Assembly (NCBI GenBank): GCA_903844215.1
Contig: CAIMSP010000140.1
Coordinates: 1 to 64,000, forward strand
Reading direction: 5' to 3'
Source: an uncultured beta proteobacterium
GTDB lineage: Bacteria; Pseudomonadota; Gammaproteobacteria; Burkholderiales; Burkholderiaceae_C
DNA length: 64,000 nt
Part shown: positions 17,635 through 26,279 of the stretch, in pieces
Layout of the letters: every line of letters starts with the position of its first letter
Position numbering within the stretch: position 1 is the first letter of the stretch
Notes under the pieces: generated by a model
The model's database searches: none
What the model was told of the DNA's origin: nothing
The model's input: the letters and a program-made list of their open reading frames with translations, nothing else
Position numbers and translations under genes: made by a program

Positions 17635-18795
17635 TTACATCTTGCAGCCGCGCGCCGGGTCGGCCAGCGCCTTGATGGCGATGCCGACGACCTTGTTCTC
17701 CTTGCCGACGACTTGGCGCAGGTAGATGTCCTGCACCGGGTTGTGCGATTTGGACAGGGTGAAGGCGCCGCGCGGGCTGTCGATGCGCGCTTTCTCCACG
17801 GCGGCGGCAAACTCGGCCTTCTTCGCCGTATCGCCCTTGGTCGCCACCAGGCCGATGCCCAGGATCTGCGCTGCGTCATAGCCTTGCACCGCGTAGCCAT
17901 CGGGTTGCAGCTTGTAGGCCTTGGCGTAGGACAGGCGAAAACTGTTGTCCCGCGGCGTGCCCAGGCTGTCGGCGTAGTGCAGCGTGGTCAGCAGATCCGC
18001 AGCGGCGTCACCGGCGGCCTCCAAGGTGCCATCGGTGAGGAAACCGGCGCCGTACAAAGGAATGTTCTTCTTCAGCCCGGCTGCCGCATAGTCCTTGATG
18101 AACTTGGCAGCGCCGGCACCGGCGAAGAAGGTGTAAACCGCATCGGGCTTGGTGGCGGCGATTTCGGTCAGCAGCGCCTGAAATTCGACGTTCGGAAACG
18201 GCAAATTGAGTTCCTTGACCACCTGTCCGCCGCCCTTCTCGAAGGACTCCTTGAAGCCGCGCGCCGATTCGTCGCCGGCCGAGTATTTCCAGGTGATGGT
18301 CACGACCTTCTTGTGCCCCTTCTTGGCCACCACGTCGCCCATCGCATAGGCCGACTGCCACATCGAAAAGGAACTGCGAAAGATGTTGACGGCGCACATC
18401 GGGCCGGTGATGGCATCGGCGCCGCCATTCGGATCGATCATCAGGGTTCCGGTTTCCTTGGCCACCTTGGCCATGGCCATGGCCACGCCCGAGTGCACCG
18501 AGCCGATGAGCACATCGACGTGGTCGCGCTTGACCAGCTTGCTCACGTTGTCGGTGGCCTTGGACGGGTCGGACTCGTCATCGACCTTGACGTACTCGAC
18601 CTCGCGCCCGGCGATCTTTCCGCCCTGCTCGGCGACATACAAGCGAAAGCCGTTTTCAATCGCCGTCCCCAGCGAAGCGTAGGTTCCGGTGTAGGGCAGC
18701 ATCAAACCGACCTTGAGTTTGGGCGCGGTCTGGCCAAAGGCCAGGGGCACGACAAGCGTGCAGGCGGCGAGCAGGCTGGGGCGAAGGTAGTTCAT
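17635..18795 (-). CDS. livJ: periplasmic binding protein of the benzoate-linked ABC importer
   Basis: Type I periplasmic solute-binding protein, 386 aa, with a signal peptide cleaved near LAFGQTA. The mature start KLKVGLMLPYTGTYASLG is typical of LivJ-like proteins that bind amino acids or aromatic acids. It overlaps the hydrolase gene in an ATGA. Related proteins beside aromatic gene clusters bind benzoate derivatives; that ligand is inferred from context only. Confidence 0.9.
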   Translation of the reverse strand: MNYLRPSLLAACTLVVPLAFGQTAPKLKVGLMLPYTGTYASLGTAIENGFRLYVAEQGGKIAGREVEYVKVDDESDPSKATDNVSKLVKRDHVDVLIGSVHSGVAMAMAKVAKETGTLMIDPNGGADAITGPMCAVNIFRSSFSMWQSAYAMGDVVAKKGHKKVVTITWKYSAGDESARGFKESFEKGGGQVVKELNLPFPNVEFQALLTEIAATKPDAVYTFFAGAGAAKFIKDYAAAGLKKNIPLYGAGFLTDGTLEAAGDAAADLLTTLHYADSLGTPRDNSFRLSYAKAYKLQPDGYAVQGYDAAQILGIGLVATKGDTAKKAEFAAAVEKARIDSPRGAFTLSKSHNPVQDIYLRQVVGKENKVVGIAIKALADPARGCKM

Positions 18796-19604
18796 GGTGA
18801 GTCTCCTGGGTTGTGGTGGCGGTGCAGAAAATCAGTGATCGCGCTGACCAGTCGGTCCGGCTGATCGCGCTGCGGCGAATGGCCGCAATCGGCCAGGCTC
18901 AGCAGTTCGGTCTGGGGCAGGCGCTGCGCGATACCGTGGACTTGTTGCAGGGTTCCGTATTCATCGTCCAGGCCCTGCACGGCGAGCAAGGGGCAGCGGA
19001 TCGGGCCAATCTCGTCGGCGATGGACCAATCCCGAAACGCCGGGTCCAGCCAGATCCGGTTCCAGCCCCAAAAGGCCGAATCCGGGTCGTCGTGGTACTT
19101 CGCCAATCCCTGGCGCAGCCCCTGTTCCAGGTAAGCCTGGCGCGCCAGTTGAATGCTGGCGAGCGACAGCTCTTCCACAAAGATGTGCGGTGCCAGCACG
19201 ATCAAGCCCGCAATGGCCTCGGGCTCATGGGCGGCGTAGAGCAGCGCCATCGAGGCGCCGTCGCTGTGCCCGAGCAACCAGGGTTTTTCGGCCACGCCCA
19301 GCGCGGCGAACAGCGCCGGCAGCACCTCCAGCGCCTGGCGATGCATGAAGTCCGGGCCCCATTGCTCGTGCGCGGCGCGCGCCGTCGAGCGCCCGTACCC
19401 GGGGCGCGAATACACCAGTCCGCGCCAGCCGATGGCAGCGCACAAACGCTGCGGAAAGTCCTTCCACAAGGCGACCGAGCCCAGGCCTTCGTGCAGGAAG
19501 ACGAGCAGCGGCGCGCTCGTCCTTTGCGCCGCGATCCATTGCAACTCGACTCGAATCGGCGCACCGCGCCAGTCGATCTGCACGAAGTCTGGGGCTGCGC
19601 TCAC
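18792..19604 (-). CDS. alpha/beta hydrolase
   Basis: Alpha/beta hydrolase of 270 aa. The oxyanion region FLHEGLGSVALWKDFP, nucleophile elbow GHSDGAS and late catalytic His (ADCGHSPQRDQP) are present. It is coupled by ATGA overlaps on both sides, to bzdA before it and livJ after it, so it is made in step with benzoate-CoA ligase and the importer. Plausible roles are hydrolysis of benzoate esters or of stalled acyl-CoA; neither can be shown from sequence. Confidence 0.8.
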   Translation of the reverse strand: MSAAPDFVQIDWRGAPIRVELQWIAAQRTSAPLLVFLHEGLGSVALWKDFPQRLCAAIGWRGLVYSRPGYGRSTARAAHEQWGPDFMHRQALEVLPALFAALGVAEKPWLLGHSDGASMALLYAAHEPEAIAGLIVLAPHIFVEELSLASIQLARQAYLEQGLRQGLAKYHDDPDSAFWGWNRIWLDPAFRDWSIADEIGPIRCPLLAVQGLDDEYGTLQQVHGIAQRLPQTELLSLADCGHSPQRDQPDRLVSAITDFLHRHHNPGDSP

Positions 19605-21202
19605 CTTGCTCCTGTCTGGAGTGCGCGCAGCTTGAAGCGCTGGATCTTGCCGGTGGCGGTCTTGGGCAGTTCGGCGATGAACTCGATGATGCGCGGGTAC
19701 TTGTAGGGCGCCAAGCGGTCCTTGACGAAGTCCTTGAGTTCATCTTCGCTGACCTGCGCGCCGGCTTTGCACACGACGAAGGCCTTGGTCTTGGTCAGTC
19801 CCTCGGCGTCCACCAGGCCCACCACCGCCGCCTCCAGCACCGCCGGATGCTGCACCAGCGTGGCTTCCACTTCGAACGGCGAGACGTAAATGCCGCTGAC
19901 CTTGAGCATGTCGTCGCTGCGGCCGGAATAGGTGTAGCTGGCGTCGGCGTTGCGCACGTATTTGTCACCGCTCTTGGTCCAACCGCCCTGAAAAGTGTCG
20001 CGCGTCTTCTCCCGGTTGCCCCAGTACATGATGGCCGCCGAAGGCCCCTGGATGTACAGGTCACCGGTTTCTCCGTCGGCCACAGGGCGGCCGTCATCGC
20101 CGCGCAATTCGACCACGTAGCCCGGCACCGGCCAGCCGGTGCTGCCGTAGCGCACGCGACCCGGCGCGTTCGACAAGAAGATGTGCAGCATCTCGGTGGA
20201 CCCGATGCCGTCGATCACATCGATGTCGAAATGCGCCTTGAAGCGCAGCCCGAGTTCGGCCGGAAGGGCTTCCCCGGCGGACGAGGCCAGGCGCAGCGAC
20301 AAGTCCTTTTTGTCGGGGAGAAGGGGCGACGCCAGCATGCCGGCAAAACCGGTGGGCGCGCCAAAAAAAATCGTCGGTTGGATGTTTCCAACGGCGCCCA
20401 ACCAGCGTTTGAAGGTCGCGTCGGGGGTGGGCCGTTCGGCCATCAGGATCGTGGTGGCGCCCACGCTCAGCGGAAAACTCAGGCCGTTGCCCAAGCCATA
20501 AGCGAAGAACAGTTTCGCGGCAGAAAAGCAAACGTCGTCTTCGCGCAGTCCGAGCACGCCCTTGCCATAGAGCTCGGCGGTCCAATACGGATTCGCGTGC
20601 GAATGCACCGTGCCCTTGGGGCGACCCGTGGAACCCGAAGAATAGAGCCAAAAGCCGGGATCGTCGGCGTGCGTCGCTGCCGCCTTGAGCATGGGCGCGG
20701 TCGCGCGCAAAAAGCTTTCGAACTCCGCTTCTGCGGGGTGCAAAGGGGCCTGCGGATGCGACACGATGACCTTGTGCACTTCGTGATCCGACTTGACCAG
20801 GGCCGCGTTCAGGGTCGGCAGCAGGGCGCCGGACACGAGCACCACTTGCGCCCGGGAATGCTCGAGCATGAAGGCGTAGTCATCGGCGGTGAGCAGCGTG
20901 TTCACGGCCACCGGCACCAGTCCGGCGTACATGGCACCCAGAAAACTCACCGGCCAGTCGTTGCAGTCCTGCATCAACAGCAGCACGCGCTCTTCGCGCT
21001 TGATCCCCAGGGAGCGCAGGCCCTCGGCCAGGCGCCGCACGCGCTCGTCAAGGGCGCCGAAACTGAGTGTTCCCCGGTCGTCGATGAAGGCGGCTTTGTC
21101 GGCACGTTGGGTGTTGCACGCCAGCAGATGCTGCGCAAAGTTGAAGACGTCGGGGGGCGACGCCACCTCAATCGAAGGGCTGGCGGGGCGGGCTGAAGTC
21201 AT
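19601..21202 (-). CDS. bzdA: benzoate-CoA ligase
   Basis: AMP-forming aryl-CoA ligase, 533 aa, that activates benzoate with ATP and CoA to benzoyl-CoA, the entry step of the pathway. The P-loop-like motif YSSGSTGRPKGTVHSH, the FFAYGLGNGLSFPLSVG segment typical of benzoate-CoA ligases, the YSGRSDDMLKVSG hinge and the catalytic Lys in KTATGKIQRFKLR are all seen. The start at 21202 has a GGAG site; a longer upstream frame lacks support. In Azoarcus sp. CIB bzdA closes the bzd operon, whereas here it heads a divergent transporter operon with its own promoter. Confidence 0.93.
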   Translation of the reverse strand: MTSARPASPSIEVASPPDVFNFAQHLLACNTQRADKAAFIDDRGTLSFGALDERVRRLAEGLRSLGIKREERVLLLMQDCNDWPVSFLGAMYAGLVPVAVNTLLTADDYAFMLEHSRAQVVLVSGALLPTLNAALVKSDHEVHKVIVSHPQAPLHPAEAEFESFLRATAPMLKAAATHADDPGFWLYSSGSTGRPKGTVHSHANPYWTAELYGKGVLGLREDDVCFSAAKLFFAYGLGNGLSFPLSVGATTILMAERPTPDATFKRWLGAVGNIQPTIFFGAPTGFAGMLASPLLPDKKDLSLRLASSAGEALPAELGLRFKAHFDIDVIDGIGSTEMLHIFLSNAPGRVRYGSTGWPVPGYVVELRGDDGRPVADGETGDLYIQGPSAAIMYWGNREKTRDTFQGGWTKSGDKYVRNADASYTYSGRSDDMLKVSGIYVSPFEVEATLVQHPAVLEAAVVGLVDAEGLTKTKAFVVCKAGAQVSEDELKDFVKDRLAPYKYPRIIEFIAELPKTATGKIQRFKLRALQTGAR

Positions 21203-21399
21203 GACAATCTCCGGTGAGAGGGGTCGGCGCTGCGCCGCTGGCACCCGGCGCAAAGCGGCTTCTTCCATGGGGCAGCAGTGGGAGCACGAGGGCTCGGTTC
21301 TGCGATCGATGGGCAACATTCGCTGGATGGCATGGCAGCGCTTCCTTGTGCATGCAGGGTGAATTTTCATTCAAACATGAAATATTCTGCAACTTTCGG

Positions 21400-21428
21400 A
21401 CAATAGTTAATAGATTCCTCATAGTCAA
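21400..21428 (-). promoter_or_regulatory. predicted sigma-70 promoter of the bzdA operon
   Basis: On the minus strand TTGACT (21428-21423) and TATTGT (21405-21400) are separated by exactly 17 bases. The implied transcription start lies near 21393, giving a leader of about 190 bases before ATG 21202. TGCA motifs occur at 21388 and twice, overlapping, at 21349-21356 within the leader. Confidence 0.6.
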
Positions 21429-21440
21429 GCAATATATTGC
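21429..21440. promoter_or_regulatory. BzdR-like operator palindrome before the bzdA promoter
   Basis: GCAATATATTGC is a perfect 12-bp palindrome abutting the -35 element. With the next base it forms TTGCAC, and it resembles GCGATATAGTGCAC in front of bzdN (12 of 14 bases identical). Known BzdR operators of Azoarcus consist of TGCA repeats, so a shared repressor site is likely but unproven. Confidence 0.5.
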
Positions 21441-21479
21441 ACTGTTCGGGTAAAACCCTAGTCCGGCCTCATCGCGGCG

Positions 21480-22673
21480 TCATGAGAAGGCCGCGATGCC
21501 GGTCTGCGCCCGGCCCAGGATCAAGGCATGGATGTCGTGCGTGCCTTCGTAGGTATTCACCACTTCCAGGTTCACCAGATGACGCGCGACACCAAACTCG
21601 TCGCTGATGCCGTTGCCGCCCATCATGTCGCGCGCCAGGCGCGCCACGTCCAGCGCCTTGCCGCAGGAATTGCGTTTCAGCAGCGACGTCAGCTCGACCG
21701 AGGCCGAGCCTTCGTCCTTCATGCGTCCCAGGCGCAGGCAGCCCTGCAGACCCAGGGCGATTTCGGTCTGCATGTCAGCCAGCTTTTTTTGGATCAACTG
21801 ATTTGCCGCCAACGGGCGGCCGAACTGCTTGCGCTCGAGCACGTATTGGCGCGCCCGGTGCCAGCAGTCTTCGGCCGCGCCCAGGGCACCCCAGGCGATG
21901 CCGTAGCGCGCCGAGTTCAAACAGGTGAACGGGCCCTTGAGTCCCTGGATCTCGGGCAAGGCGTTCTCCTCGGGGCAGAACACGCCGTCCATAACGATCT
22001 CGCCGGTGATGGAAGCCCGCAGTCCGACCTTGCCGTGGATCGCTGGCGCACTCAGACCCTTCATGCCCTTTTCCAGCACAAAGCCGCGAATCGGACCGAG
22101 CCGCCCGCTGGCGCTGACCTCCTTGGCCCAGACCACAAACAGGTCGGCGATCGGGCTGTTGGAGATCCACATCTTGGCGCCCGACAGCTTGTAGCCACCC
22201 TCCACCTTGTGCGCGCGGCAGGCCATGGAGCCGGGATCCGAGCCATGGTCGGGCTCGGTCAGGCCGAAGCAGCCGATCGATTTGCCGCTGACCAGCTTGG
22301 GCAGATATTTCTGGCGCTGGCCCTCGGTGCCGAATTCGAAGATGGGCAGCATCACGAGCGAGCTCTGCACGCTCATCATGGAGCGGTAGCCGGAGTCAAC
22401 GCGTTCCACTTCGCGCGCAATCAGCCCGTAGGCGACGTAGTTCAGGCCCGGTCCGCCGTAGGCTTCGGGAAGGGTCGGACCGAGCAGGCCGAGTTCGCCC
22501 ATCTCACGAAAGATGCTGGCGTCGGTCTGCTCGTTGCGAAAGGCCTGGAGCACGCGTGGCTGCAGCTTGTCCTGGCAGTAGGCCTGGGCGGCTTCGCGCA
22601 CCATGCGCTCGTCCTCGCTGAGTTGCAGGTCCAGCAAAAACGGGTCTTCCCAGTTGAAGGCAGCGTGCGTCAT
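21480..22673 (-). CDS. gcdH: glutaryl-CoA dehydrogenase
   Basis: Flavoprotein acyl-CoA dehydrogenase, 397 aa, that oxidises and decarboxylates glutaryl-CoA to crotonyl-CoA. Family motifs include [16 protein letters not shown] and the active-site region [17 protein letters not shown] with the catalytic Glu, diagnostic for glutaryl-CoA dehydrogenases. ATG 22673 has a GGAG site. It lies upstream of bzdA on the same strand but is separated by 277 bp with a separate promoter. In anaerobic benzoate degradation it works after ring opening and beta-oxidation, and feeds the 3-hydroxybutyryl-CoA step. Confidence 0.95.
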   Translation of the reverse strand: MTHAAFNWEDPFLLDLQLSEDERMVREAAQAYCQDKLQPRVLQAFRNEQTDASIFREMGELGLLGPTLPEAYGGPGLNYVAYGLIAREVERVDSGYRSMMSVQSSLVMLPIFEFGTEGQRQKYLPKLVSGKSIGCFGLTEPDHGSDPGSMACRAHKVEGGYKLSGAKMWISNSPIADLFVVWAKEVSASGRLGPIRGFVLEKGMKGLSAPAIHGKVGLRASITGEIVMDGVFCPEENALPEIQGLKGPFTCLNSARYGIAWGALGAAEDCWHRARQYVLERKQFGRPLAANQLIQKKLADMQTEIALGLQGCLRLGRMKDEGSASVELTSLLKRNSCGKALDVARLARDMMGGNGISDEFGVARHLVNLEVVNTYEGTHDIHALILGRAQTGIAAFS

Positions 22674-22757
22674 GGTGGTTCTCCAAAAGTTGGTTGCTGC
22701 GCCGCAGCTTCGGCGCCGGGGCCATGGTAGTGAGCTCGGGCGCCCCAAGGCAAGCGA

Positions 22758-22802
22758 CTTATATTCACCCAGTTATGATCTTTATTGATATATTGCGGAT
22801 AT
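22758..22802. promoter_or_regulatory. predicted activator-dependent gcdH promoter region
   Basis: On the minus strand a good -10 (TATAAG, 22763-22758) lacks a recognisable -35 17 bases away. An AT-rich dyad, ATAT-N5-ATAT at 22790-22802, lies where a LysR-type activator could bind. This fits GcdR-controlled expression as described in Azoarcus sp. CIB, but the exact binding site is a guess. Confidence 0.3.
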
Positions 22803-22932
22803 TCCGACAGATACCGATACGGTTGCCGATTTAACTATGAGTAAATCGACGCTCTGGGCAAAGGCTCGCTTTTGCTCGGCAGCGCCCGGGCCGATCGACT
22901 CCGTCGTCCACCCGGCTTTCATCGAGGATTGC

Positions 22933-23850
22933 ATGCGCCGAAAGATTCCATCCCTGCAGGCGCTCGCATGCTTCGAAGCGGCGGCACGCCAAGAGAGTTA
23001 CACCCGGGCCGCGCAAGAGCTCTCCCTGACCCAGGGGGCGGTGTCGCGACAGGTGGCGGTGCTGGAAGAGTTTCTCGGGGTTTCGCTGTTCCGCCGCACC
23101 CGTCATGGGGTGGTGCTGACCGGGCGCGGCGCCGAATACCTGCATCAGGTGGCGCCGCGCCTGCAGGGTCTGGAACAGGACACCCTGGACTGCATGTCCA
23201 GCCGAGGCCAGGGCGGCATCATTCATCTCGCTGCCGTTCCCACTTTTGCCACGCGTTGGTTGATCCCGCGTCTGCCCCAGTTGAAGTTGGCGCACCCGCA
23301 AATCACGGTCCACATCGAGACCCGCACCCGGCCCTTCCTGTTTGCCGATACGGTGTTTGACGCCGCCCTTTATGCCGGCACCCCGGATCAGCTGAGCCAC
23401 TGGGCGGGCACCCAGGCTGCGCGCCTCATGGGTGAGGTCGTGGTGCCGGTGTGCAGCCCGAAGTTTCTCCAGCGGCGCCGTCAGCTCACAGCGGCGACCA
23501 TGACGCAACTGCCGCTGCTGCAACAGAGCACCCGACCCGACGGCTGGCGCCAGTGGTTTGATGCGGCGGGGGTGGTCGCGCCCAACGCCTTGTTCGGGCC
23601 GCGCTACGAGCTCTATTCCATGACCGCTGCGGCCGCAGCCCAGGGGCTGGGCCTGGCCCTGGTGCCGCGCATGCTGATCGAGGACGAACTGGCGCGCGGC
23701 GAGCTGGTGGTGGCGTGCGAGCGCGCGCTGCGCGGCGAACGCGCCTACTACCTGGTGACGCCGGAGCGGGCCGACGAACACGCGTGCACCCAGCTATTTC
23801 GCAGCTGGCTGCAGCAAGCGGCGCAGCCAAGCGCCGCCAACGGCGGCTGA
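22933..23850 (+). CDS. gcdR: LysR family regulator of glutaryl-CoA dehydrogenase
   Basis: LysR-type regulator, 305 aa from ATG 22933, which has a GAGG site six bases upstream; an in-frame ATG 32 codons earlier has none. The helix-turn-helix (ESYTRAAQELSLTQGAVSRQVA) begins the protein as expected with the shorter start, followed by an effector-binding domain of the GcvA-like subgroup. Divergent placement from gcdH is the standard arrangement of GcdR, the glutaryl-CoA-responsive activator of gcdH. The assignment uses family and position. Confidence 0.8.
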   Translation: MRRKIPSLQALACFEAAARQESYTRAAQELSLTQGAVSRQVAVLEEFLGVSLFRRTRHGVVLTGRGAEYLHQVAPRLQGLEQDTLDCMSSRGQGGIIHLAAVPTFATRWLIPRLPQLKLAHPQITVHIETRTRPFLFADTVFDAALYAGTPDQLSHWAGTQAARLMGEVVVPVCSPKFLQRRRQLTAATMTQLPLLQQSTRPDGWRQWFDAAGVVAPNALFGPRYELYSMTAAAAAQGLGLALVPRMLIEDELARGELVVACERALRGERAYYLVTPERADEHACTQLFRSWLQQAAQPSAANGG

Positions 23851-23950
23851 GCGACAATGCCCGAACTTGCGCCCTGCGAGCGCCCGGCAACGGCTGCGCC
23901 GTGGTTCACGGCCATGGAAAACCGGGGTGGCATTTGACGAGTTTGGATTT

Positions 23951-24835
23951 ATGACCAGCAAGCCTTTGGAAAACAGCCCGGCGCCGCGCCTTTCGGATGG
24001 CAGCAGCGAGTACCTGCGTGCGCTGGGCGAGCACGTTCGAGACCTGAGGACACGCCGTGGCATGACGCGCGCGATCCTGGCCCGCGATTCGGGCGTGTCG
24101 CTGCGCTACCTGGCACAACTCGAAGGCGGCGAGGGCAACATCTCGATACTTCGTCTGCGCCAGGTGGCACAGGCCATGGCCATGCCGCTGGAAGAGGTCA
24201 TTCGGGTCGGCCCCGAGCAGGCGGCCGAGCTCACGCTGCTGGGGCAATTTCTCGCGCGCCTGTCCCCCGCGCAACTGGTCGAGGCCCGATCGCTGCTGCG
24301 CGGCGCCTTTGAACAAAAGAGTCGGCGCAACCGCATCGCCCTCGTCGGCCTGCGCGGCGCGGGCAAGAGCAGTCTGGGCAGACGCCTGGCGGCGCAGCTG
24401 AAAGTCCCGTTCATTGAGCTCGCCGACATCATTGAGCAGACCGCCGGCGTCCCGCTGTCGGAGGTCTTCTCCCTGTACGGGCAGGCGGCTTACCGCCGCT
24501 ACGAGCGCCGCTCGCTGGAGTGGCTGATCGAGACCCACGACAGCTTCGTGCTGTCCACCGGCGGCAGCATCTCCACCGAGCCGGCCACCTTTGATGAACT
24601 GCTCACCTCGTGCTACACGGTCTGGCTGCGGGCCAGTCCAGCCGATCACATGGCCCGGGTCGTGGCGCAGGGCGACCAGCGGCCCATGGGGGACAACCGC
24701 GAGGCGATGAAAGACCTCGAGCGCATCCTGGTCGGGCGCGAACCGATGTACCGCAAGGCCGATGCGATCGTGAACACCTCGGGTCTCGACATCGAGCAGA
24801 GTCTGGACGAACTGCTGAAACAGCTCTCCGCCTAA
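23951..24835 (+). CDS. bzdR: BzdR/BoxR-type transcriptional repressor (XRE plus shikimate kinase-like domain)
   Basis: Two-domain regulator, 294 aa (BzdR of Azoarcus sp. CIB is 298). An XRE-type helix-turn-helix occupies about residues 20-85 (RGMTRAILARDSGVSLRYLAQ), then a linker, then a shikimate-kinase-like domain with Walker A GLRGAGKSSLG near residue 130 that senses benzoyl-CoA in the family. It represses bzd promoters until benzoyl-CoA is present. Its position directly upstream of bzdN on the same strand is the same as in Azoarcus; BoxR of the aerobic pathway is a close paralogue, but no box genes are seen here. Confidence 0.92.
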   Translation: MTSKPLENSPAPRLSDGSSEYLRALGEHVRDLRTRRGMTRAILARDSGVSLRYLAQLEGGEGNISILRLRQVAQAMAMPLEEVIRVGPEQAAELTLLGQFLARLSPAQLVEARSLLRGAFEQKSRRNRIALVGLRGAGKSSLGRRLAAQLKVPFIELADIIEQTAGVPLSEVFSLYGQAAYRRYERRSLEWLIETHDSFVLSTGGSISTEPATFDELLTSCYTVWLRASPADHMARVVAQGDQRPMGDNREAMKDLERILVGREPMYRKADAIVNTSGLDIEQSLDELLKQLSA

Positions 24836-24975
24836 ACCGCTGTTTTCGCGCGCCCGGCTGCGCGGACCTGGCCGTTGGGCCACAACAGGCCTCCATCGGC
24901 CATCTTCAACTGCCACATAGTTGCGCCCCTCGGCATCGGGGTTTTCACTGATCCTGCGGCCTGATGGCGGTTTTA

Positions 24976-24989
24976 TTGATCCAGCGCAA
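24976..24989. promoter_or_regulatory. FNR/AcpR-like box upstream of bzdN
   Basis: TTGATCCAGCGCAA matches the FNR consensus TTGAT-N4-ATCAA at eight of ten specified positions. Anaerobic control of bzdN by the FNR homologue AcpR is established in Azoarcus sp. CIB, where the box is centred at -41.5. Here that spacing would put the transcription start near 25024, inside the palindrome described next; no strong -10 was found to confirm it. Confidence 0.45.
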
Positions 24990-25011
24990 AGCCTGACCTC
25001 CTTTCCGGGAA

Positions 25012-25067
25012 AACATGCGATATATCGCATGTTGTGTTCTATAGTGCATTACCGGCGATATAGTGCA
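25012..25067. promoter_or_regulatory. bzdN operator region: 22-bp palindrome and TATAGTGCA repeats
   Basis: A perfect 22-bp palindrome at 25012-25033 (half site AACATGCGATA) is followed by two direct copies of TATAGTGCA at 25040-25048 and 25059-25067, spaced 19 bases start to start. BzdR is known to bind TGCA repeats and flanking palindromes overlapping the start of the bzdN promoter. The second repeat resembles the site in front of bzdA. Confidence 0.65.
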
Positions 25068-25119
25068 CTCCCTGTGAACCCTATCCCGGCCAGAACGGCA
25101 TGTGAACAAGGAGACTCTG

Positions 25120-26259
25120 ATGAGCGATGGTTTATTTGACCAGTTCAAGGGCTGGTACGAAAAGCGGCACGACTACGCCAAAGCCTGGAAGCAGCGCACC
25201 GGCGGTCAGGTGGTGGCGACGATGTGCACCTACACGGCCGAGGAGTTGCTGATCGCGGCCGACATGCTGCCGGTTCGGGTGCTCGGAGCGCACGAACCGC
25301 AGAACGTCACCGAGCCGCACATCTTTGGCATGTTCTGCCCGTTCTGCCGCGACTCGCTGGCCCAAGGGCTGCTGGGGCGCTTCGACTACTGCGACGGCGT
25401 GACGCTGACCCAGTCGTGCATCCAGTACCGCCAAACCTTCAGTTCTTGGCGCAGCAATGTGCCCAGCGTGCAGTGGGACTACTACGTTCCCATGCCCAAC
25501 GAGGTGCAGTCGATCCATGCCCGCAAGGCGCACCACGCCGAACTGCAATCCTTTCGCATCTTCCTGCAGGCCTTGACGGGCAAGGAACTGACCGACGCCA
25601 AGCTCAAGGAAGCGCTGGCCGTGGTGGACGAGAACCGCCGTCTGCTGCGCGAACTGTTCGAGTACCGCAAGGCCACCGACCCCCAGGTCAGCGGCGTGGA
25701 GGCGATCTACGCTTCACTCACAGCGCAGTTTGTCGACAAGCGCGAGCACAACGAGGCGCTCAAGCAAGTGCTGGCCAAGCTGCCCACGCGCGGCCTGGTG
25801 CGCCCTGAAGGCGTGCGCTTCATGACCATTGGCTCGGAGAACGACGACATCGCCTTCATGGCCATGGTCGAGTCGGTGGGCTCGACCATCGTGATCGACG
25901 ACCAGTGCTCGGGCACGCGCTATTTCTGGAACGAATCCAAACCGGACGAGGACGTGATCAAGGCCATCGCCGACCGTTACTGCGACCGTCCCGCCTGCCC
26001 GACCAAGGACTACCCCAGCCACACGCGCTTTGACCATGTGCTCGGTTTGGCCAAGGAATTCAACGCGCGCGCCGCGATCTTCTTGCAGCAGAAATTCTGC
26101 GATCCGCACGAAGGGGACTACCCCGATTTGAAACGCCACCTCGAATCCAACGGGATCCCGACGCTGTTCCTCGAGTTCGACATCACCAACCCGATCGGCC
26201 CGTTCCGCATCCGGGTCGAGGCCTTCCTCGAGACGATGAGCGAAGAAGACCTTTTCTGA
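25120..26259 (+). CDS. bzdN: benzoyl-CoA reductase subunit BzdN (gamma, BcrC-like)
   Basis: Subunit of ATP-dependent class I benzoyl-CoA reductase, 379 aa, related to 2-hydroxyacyl-CoA dehydratase components. Together with BzdO it forms the module that binds benzoyl-CoA and an active-site [4Fe-4S] cluster. Conserved Cys lie in [23 protein letters not shown] and [15 protein letters not shown] 25120 is chosen over GTG 25102 because the AAGGAG site at 25108-25113 lies between them. It is the first gene of the bzdNOPQMSTUVWXYZ operon, twenty bases before bzdO. Confidence 0.95.
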   Translation: MSDGLFDQFKGWYEKRHDYAKAWKQRTGGQVVATMCTYTAEELLIAADMLPVRVLGAHEPQNVTEPHIFGMFCPFCRDSLAQGLLGRFDYCDGVTLTQSCIQYRQTFSSWRSNVPSVQWDYYVPMPNEVQSIHARKAHHAELQSFRIFLQALTGKELTDAKLKEALAVVDENRRLLRELFEYRKATDPQVSGVEAIYASLTAQFVDKREHNEALKQVLAKLPTRGLVRPEGVRFMTIGSENDDIAFMAMVESVGSTIVIDDQCSGTRYFWNESKPDEDVIKAIADRYCDRPACPTKDYPSHTRFDHVLGLAKEFNARAAIFLQQKFCDPHEGDYPDLKRHLESNGIPTLFLEFDITNPIGPFRIRVEAFLETMSEEDLF

Positions 26260-26279
26260 ATTCACGGGAGACACAGGCC

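Noticed and set aside
15511-18864. Very long open frame on the plus strand opposite the liv genes
   Set aside because: It is antisense to four well-supported transporter genes, has a Gln/His/Arg-rich composition typical of shadow frames in GC-rich DNA, and shows no family motif.
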